From Candidatus Staskawiczbacteria bacterium (lineage in GTDB: Bacteria; Patescibacteriota; Minisyncoccia; Minisyncoccales; Staskawiczbacteraceae), in contig JAPLZA010000033.1 in the NCBI GenBank assembly GCA_026395275.1, forward strand, positions 1 to 7,354: DNA of 7,354 bases. The letters run 5' to 3'. Shown in pieces: positions 5,195 through 7,354 of this stretch. A model generated the notes under the pieces. The model was not told the DNA's origin, did no database searches, and saw nothing but the letters and a program-made list of their open reading frames with translations. The position numbers and the translations under genes are program-made. Every line of letters starts with the position of its first letter. Within the stretch, counting starts at the first letter, position 1.

Positions 5195-5501
5195 TGTTTG
5201 TCACGATTGTAAAAAAGAAATTATAGTTGAAGGAGACGCAATTAAAAATGGAGTTTACCTCAGTTACGACCTGCCTGCGCAGGCAGGCAATTCTGGCAAA
5301 ATAGTGAATATTTTTAAGTGCAATGAATGTTTTGAGAAAAACAAAGCGCTTACAAATTTTCAAGAGTGCGAAGTTTATTCAAGGGTGGTGGGGTATATAA
5401 GGCCGGTGCAACAATGGCATAAGGGAAAAAAGCAGGAATATGGCGAGAGGCAAGAGTTTATGATGCCGTCTGTTGGGGACCCTTCAGGAGATTGTTGCTA
5501 A
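5169..5501 (+). CDS. Small protein resembling the zinc/glycyl-radical tail of anaerobic ribonucleotide reductase
   Basis: A 110-residue protein. Cysteine pairs CHDC (11-14) and CNEC (51-54) suggest a zinc ribbon. They are followed by ECEVYSRVVGYIRPVQQW (66-83) and HKGKKQEYGERQEF. The latter closely resembles the C-terminus of class III ribonucleotide reductase NrdD, where the Gly of the RVxGY motif carries the catalytic radical (here Gly75). The 580-residue barrel that holds the NrdD active site is absent, so by itself this cannot be a reductase; a stand-alone module in the manner of GrcA is one idea, and a non-radical zinc protein is another. It ends in Cys-Cys. A perfect GC-rich palindrome (5270-5287) encodes LPAQAG at 35-40, apparently as an in-frame insertion. 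The start overlaps the broken Fur gene by 26 nt, and no Shine-Dalgarno is seen. Relatives are often annotated as NrdD fragments. Confidence 0.75.
   Translation: MENAENVNNVCHDCKKEIIVEGDAIKNGVYLSYDLPAQAGNSGKIVNIFKCNECFEKNKALTNFQECEVYSRVVGYIRPVQQWHKGKKQEYGERQEFMMPSVGDPSGDCC
5270..5287. repeat. 18-bp perfect GC-rich palindrome within a coding region
   Basis: CCTGCCTGCGCAGGCAGG is fully self-complementary and lies inside the NrdD-tail-like gene, in frame. It contains CCTGCC, as does the inverted repeat at 4787-4835. It looks like one copy of a dispersed palindromic element of the kind I associate with Patescibacteria genomes; that association is from memory and would need a genome search. Confidence 0.75.
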
Positions 5502-5520
5502 TTAATGTCCCGGAAAGAAA

Positions 5521-5691
5521 ATGAAAAAGTTTAAAAACAAAATGAAACAATTAGGTGAACAGTGCAGTATTTGCTCAGCAAAATTTGAGATTTGGCTTAA
5601 CAATTCAAGAATTAGCGATGAGAGAAGAGAGAAAATGGGGCAATATTTGTTAAGCTATTGTCCGGCCTGCTCAAGAACGGGCGAAAGGTAA
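5521..5691 (+). CDS. Small zinc-ribbon protein (56 aa)
   Basis: A 56-residue protein starting MKKFKNKMKQLGEQ and ending ACSRTGER. CSIC (15-18) and CPAC (48-51) are spaced by 29 residues that contain the FEIWLNNSRISDERREKMGQ helix-like region. The four cysteines probably bind one zinc. I recognise the general type (short, lysine-rich, CxxC...CPxC proteins in candidate-phyla genomes) but no function is known. It lies 19 nt after the NrdD-tail-like gene and 49 nt before the superoxide dismutase gene on the same strand, so it is probably part of the same transcript. A GGAAAG stretch 4 nt before the ATG is a modest Shine-Dalgarno. A start at the internal Met8 is possible. Confidence 0.77.
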   Translation: MKKFKNKMKQLGEQCSICSAKFEIWLNNSRISDERREKMGQYLLSYCPACSRTGER

Positions 5692-5707
5692 AATTAAAGA
5701 GTTGTTT

Positions 5708-5726
5708 CGGTGTTTCTAGAGCACCG
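5708..5726 (+). other. Short hairpin before the SOD gene
   Basis: CGGTG (5708-5712) pairs with CACCG (5722-5726) around a 9-nt loop containing TCTAGA. It sits 14 nt before the SOD start codon. There is no U-tract, so it is not a terminator; a processing or translation-control role is possible but unsupported. Confidence 0.35.
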
Positions 5727-5740
5727 TAATAACTAAAAAT

Positions 5741-6361
5741 ATGCAAAAATACGAACTACCAAAATTACCATACGAATATGGAGACTTAGAGCCATATATT
5801 TCCAAAGAAATAATGGAGGTTCATTACGGCAAGCATCACGCAACATACGTTAATAATTTAAATGTTGCAGTTGAGAAGCATCCGGAATTATTTGAAAAAA
5901 GTCCGGAAGAGCTTTTGATGAATTTGAATGAAATCCCAGAAGACATAAGAACCGCAGTGAAAAACAGCGGTGGCGGGGTTGTTAATCATTCATTTTTTTG
6001 GAAAACTATGGCCCCCCACTCCGCTGAAGCTTCGCGGGGCAAGCCCGCAGGCAAATTAGCCGATGCGATAGAAAAGCAATTTGGTAGTTTTGCGGAATTT
6101 CAACAGAAATTCAATGACGAAGGCTTAAAACGTTTTGGGTCGGGCTGGGTTTGGCTGACTAAAGACAAATCAGGAAAGCTTGAAATTATATCCACGGCAA
6201 ACCAAGATAGCCCAATAAGCGAAGGAAAAATTCCTTTAATGGCAAATGATGTTTGGGAGCACGCTTATTATTTGCAATATAAAAATTTACGAGGAGATTA
6301 CTTAAAAGCTTGGTGGAACGTGGTTAATTGGCCGGAAGTAGAAAAACGATTTTTAAAATAA
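5741..6361 (+). CDS. sodA: Superoxide dismutase, Mn-type Fe/Mn family
   Basis: A 206-residue Fe/Mn superoxide dismutase, converting superoxide to oxygen and peroxide. Metal ligands are all present: H28 (VHYGKHHATYVNNL), H83 (NHSFFW), D170 and H174 (NDVWEHAYYL). GGGVVNH at 77-83 and the active-site Gln in ANQDSP (Q155) match the manganese subtype, whereas iron enzymes carry the Gln near the second ligand; cambialistic use cannot be excluded. There is no signal peptide, so it acts in the cytoplasm. Residues 91-104 (APHSAEASRGKPAG) are about 4 residues longer than the usual SPNGGGxPTG loop and are encoded by a GC-rich palindromic tract (6011-6052). The insertion falls in a loop after the second metal ligand, so activity is probably kept. 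No Shine-Dalgarno precedes the ATG. It closes the block that begins with the Fur-like gene. Confidence 0.96.
   Translation: MQKYELPKLPYEYGDLEPYISKEIMEVHYGKHHATYVNNLNVAVEKHPELFEKSPEELLMNLNEIPEDIRTAVKNSGGGVVNHSFFWKTMAPHSAEASRGKPAGKLADAIEKQFGSFAEFQQKFNDEGLKRFGSGWVWLTKDKSGKLEIISTANQDSPISEGKIPLMANDVWEHAYYLQYKNLRGDYLKAWWNVVNWPEVEKRFLK
6011..6052. repeat. GC-rich palindromic insert inside the SOD gene
   Basis: A GC-rich island in an AT-rich gene. Bases 6019-6039 fold around GAAGCTTC with one bulged T and one wobble pair (CTCCGC against GCGGGG). A second overlapping hairpin is GCGGG/CCCGC (6034-6038 with 6044-6048). It encodes SOD residues 91-104 in frame, where the family normally has a shorter glycine-rich loop. 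It appears to be a dispersed palindromic element tolerated within the protein. Confidence 0.7.
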
Positions 6362-6363
6362 AA

Positions 6364-6391
6364 AAAGAGCGGGACGCGAGTCTCGCTTTTT
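6364..6391. terminator. Bidirectional terminator after SOD
   Basis: A 12-bp stem (6364-6375 with 6380-6391, including two G-U pairs) with a GCGA loop begins 2 nt after the SOD stop codon. The A/T flanks supply a U-tract on each strand, so it also ends the convergent minus-strand gene whose stop is at 6409. Confidence 0.88.
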
Positions 6392-6408
6392 GCAACCAGT
6401 TTTTTGGT

Positions 6409-6784
6409 TTATGCCGGAACAGCTTCTTGCTGAAGTTTCCGCGTATCCAGCGTCCAATGTTGATTTACAACCAGAATACTGCCCTTTCGTATGTGAGGAC
6501 AATCGAAAGAGGCTATATCCGGGTTTTCGCCCGGTTTTAATTGGCAATGCCAGCAATCTCCTGCCTTTCTGATTATTTTCAAATACGGATGGTCTGCATC
6601 CGTTAACTGTTTGGTGATATCGGAGAGATTTTGTTTTATCTCATCGGCAGAACGGAAGGCTAAAACCTCTTTCGGCCCCCCCCCTAGGATCATTCGCGCC
6701 ACAAGAAGCCTCTGGCAACTCTTCGCAAAGTCTTACAAAATCTTCAGATGCAGCCATAACCAGCCAAATTTCCACTTTTCTCAT
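6409..6784 (-). pseudogene. Unrecognised gene, frameshifted at a nine-G run
   Basis: Two overlapping frames form one gene. It starts at the ATG at 6784 (MRKVEIWLVMAASEDFVRLC), which has an excellent AAAGGAG 8 nt upstream, and runs to nine consecutive G (6684-6676 on this strand). The downstream frame then continues PKEVLAFRSADEIKQNLSDI and DCWHCQLKPGENPDIASFDC to the TAA at 6411-6409. With eight G the two halves join into one protein of about 124 residues. I do not recognise the family. Visible features are CWHC and a later DCPH, which could bind a metal. GC content is plainly higher than in neighbours, and the Shine-Dalgarno is far better than theirs, so it may be acquired. An upstream ATG (6826) would add MSLLNPFVYKGDPN but lies at the predicted transcription start. 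The run could be a read error, a real mutation or a phase-variable site. Confidence 0.65.
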
Positions 6785-6830
6785 GTTTGGGTCTCCTTTG
6801 TAAACGAACGGGTTGAGTAAACTCATCTAT

Positions 6831-6858
6831 ATCTTACTAGTTTAATCTGATTTGTCAA
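6831..6858 (-). promoter_or_regulatory. Promoter for the frameshifted minus-strand gene
   Basis: On the minus strand, TTGACA (6858-6853) is followed after 16 bp by TAAGAT (6836-6831). The -35 is perfect and the -10 matches 4 of 6. The predicted start near 6824 leaves a leader of about 40 nt before the ATG at 6784. Two direct copies of GTAAAC (plus strand, 6800-6805 and 6817-6822) lie in that leader. Confidence 0.6.
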
Positions 6859-6903
6859 ATAAAAATTATTAAACCATAAGGGTTGTTTTTTTGTGGTTAA
6901 AAA

Positions 6904-6914
6904 TATAAGATAAT
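6904..6914 (+). promoter_or_regulatory. Possible -10 region of the methyltransferase gene (near-leaderless)
   Basis: Overlapping -10-like hexamers TATAAG (6904-6909), TAAGAT (6906-6911) and GATAAT (6909-6914) end only a few bases before the ATG at 6918. TTGTTT (6883-6888) lies 17 bp before TAAGAT. If real, the transcript would begin at or near the start codon, which agrees with the lack of a Shine-Dalgarno. The AT-rich context makes this weak. Confidence 0.35.
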
Positions 6915-6917
6915 TTA

Positions 6918-7354
6918 ATGAATAAAGAGTTTTATGTAATTTGCGACAATATAAGAAGCTTGGAAAATATTGGGTCTATATTTAGGACTTCCGATGCTTT
7001 GGGCGTTTCAAAAATTTATTTATGTGGAATATCTGGGAAACCTCCACATCACAAAATTTCAAAAACAGCGCTGGGAGCCGAAGAAACAATTCCCTGGGAA
7101 TATTGCAGGCAAACCGGCAGATTGATTGATAAGCTTAAACAAGCTAAAATACAGATAGTAGCCTTAGAGCAAGACAAGAAGGCCATTTCTTACGAAAAGT
7201 TTGTACCAAAATTTCCTTTAGCGCTTATCATTGGCAACGAAGTAGAAGGGATTTCTAAAAAAATATTAAAAAAATCAGATAAAATAATCTTTTTGCCTAT
7301 GTCGGGGCGAAAAGAATCGCTAAACGTTTCCGTAGCCTTTGGGGTTGCGGGATA
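6918..7354 (+). CDS. SpoU/TrmH-family RNA 2'-O-methyltransferase, 3'-truncated by window edge
   Basis: The first 145 residues of a SPOUT-class RNA ribose methyltransferase using S-adenosylmethionine. All three SpoU motifs are seen: motif 1 with N17, G19 and R23 (ENIGSIFRTSDALGVSKIYL), motif 2 LIIGNEVEGIS (103-113), and motif 3 FLPMSGRKESLNVSVAFGVA (125-144). There is no N-terminal L30e-like substrate-binding domain; the protein begins directly with the catalytic fold, as in compact TrmH/TrmL-like members. The target (tRNA or rRNA ribose) cannot be decided. About one last helix is probably missing beyond the window. The start at 6918 fits the family N-terminus and has no Shine-Dalgarno. It diverges from the frameshifted gene at 6409-6784. 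Confidence 0.94.
   Translation, partial: MNKEFYVICDNIRSLENIGSIFRTSDALGVSKIYLCGISGKPPHHKISKTALGAEETIPWEYCRQTGRLIDKLKQAKIQIVALEQDKKAISYEKFVPKFPLALIIGNEVEGISKKILKKSDKIIFLPMSGRKESLNVSVAFGVAG

Noticed and set aside
5145..5363. Minus-strand 72-residue open frame opposite the NrdD-tail-like gene
   Set aside because: It is antisense to a gene with clear family motifs and shows no recognisable features itself.
6328..6820. Plus-strand open frames between the SOD gene and the methyltransferase
   Set aside because: They overlap the SOD end or run antisense to the minus-strand gene that has a promoter, Shine-Dalgarno and terminator. Their translations show no domain-like pattern.
6785..6826. Upstream ATG at 6826 as the true start of the frameshifted gene
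   Set aside because: It lies at the predicted transcription start with no ribosome-binding site, while the ATG at 6784 has AAAGGAG at ideal spacing.
6872..6892. AACC/GGTT hairpin followed by a T-run as a terminator
   Set aside because: The stem is only about 4 bp, and it lies between divergent promoters where no gene needs ending.
1..7354. CRISPR array, tRNA, rRNA, insertion sequence or toxin-antitoxin pair
   Set aside because: I looked for regularly spaced direct repeats, tRNA-like cloverleaf ends, transposase motifs and paired small toxin genes and saw none. The only repeats are the short GC-rich palindromes and operator-like dyads listed.

Overview
The window looks like a piece of a small, AT-rich bacterial genome of the Patescibacteria (Candidate Phyla Radiation) type, probably Parcubacteria-like. 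This rests on several weak signs taken together: short, tightly packed genes with 4-bp ATGA overlaps; start codons that mostly lack a Shine-Dalgarno sequence; three tiny CxxC zinc-ribbon proteins; DUF2127, DUF378 and Gmad2-GerMN proteins; and GC-rich palindromes scattered in and between genes. No rRNA or marker gene is present, so the placement is an inference. The standard bacterial code fits, with TGA used as a true stop.

Layout. (1) 1-2295, plus strand: an operon-like run of an AlkD-type DNA glycosylase (5' end outside the window), a GNAT acetyltransferase, a DUF2127 membrane protein, a membrane-anchored DUF192 protein and a DUF378 gene broken by an in-frame TGA. It ends at a strong bidirectional terminator (2304-2341). 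(2) 2355-2653, minus strand: a 58-residue CxxC...CxxC protein with a near-perfect sigma-70 promoter and two operator-like palindromes exactly 20 bp apart. (3) 2716-4688, plus strand: a Gmad2-GerMN surface protein overlapping tgt (tRNA-guanine transglycosylase). (4) 4698-6391, plus strand: a regulated-looking promoter, then a Fur-family regulator disrupted by a deletion and frameshift, a small protein resembling the zinc-plus-glycyl-radical tail of anaerobic ribonucleotide reductase (NrdD), a 56-residue zinc-ribbon protein, and a Mn-type superoxide dismutase, closed by a terminator. (5) 6409-6858, minus strand: an unrecognised gene of clearly higher GC, frameshifted at a run of nine G, with its own promoter and the best Shine-Dalgarno in the window. 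(6) 6918-7354, plus strand: the start of a SpoU/TrmH-family RNA 2'-O-methyltransferase, cut by the window end.

Theme. Block 4 reads as an oxygen/metal-response group: a Fur/PerR-like regulator, a possible glycyl-radical module (oxygen sensitive) and a superoxide dismutase. Three GC-rich palindromic elements lie in this block, one in the leader of the regulator and two inserted in frame within coding regions. The most interesting items are these coding-region palindromes, the stand-alone NrdD-tail protein, the tandem operators at 2589-2622, and the three disrupted genes. Each of the disruptions could instead be a sequencing or assembly error.
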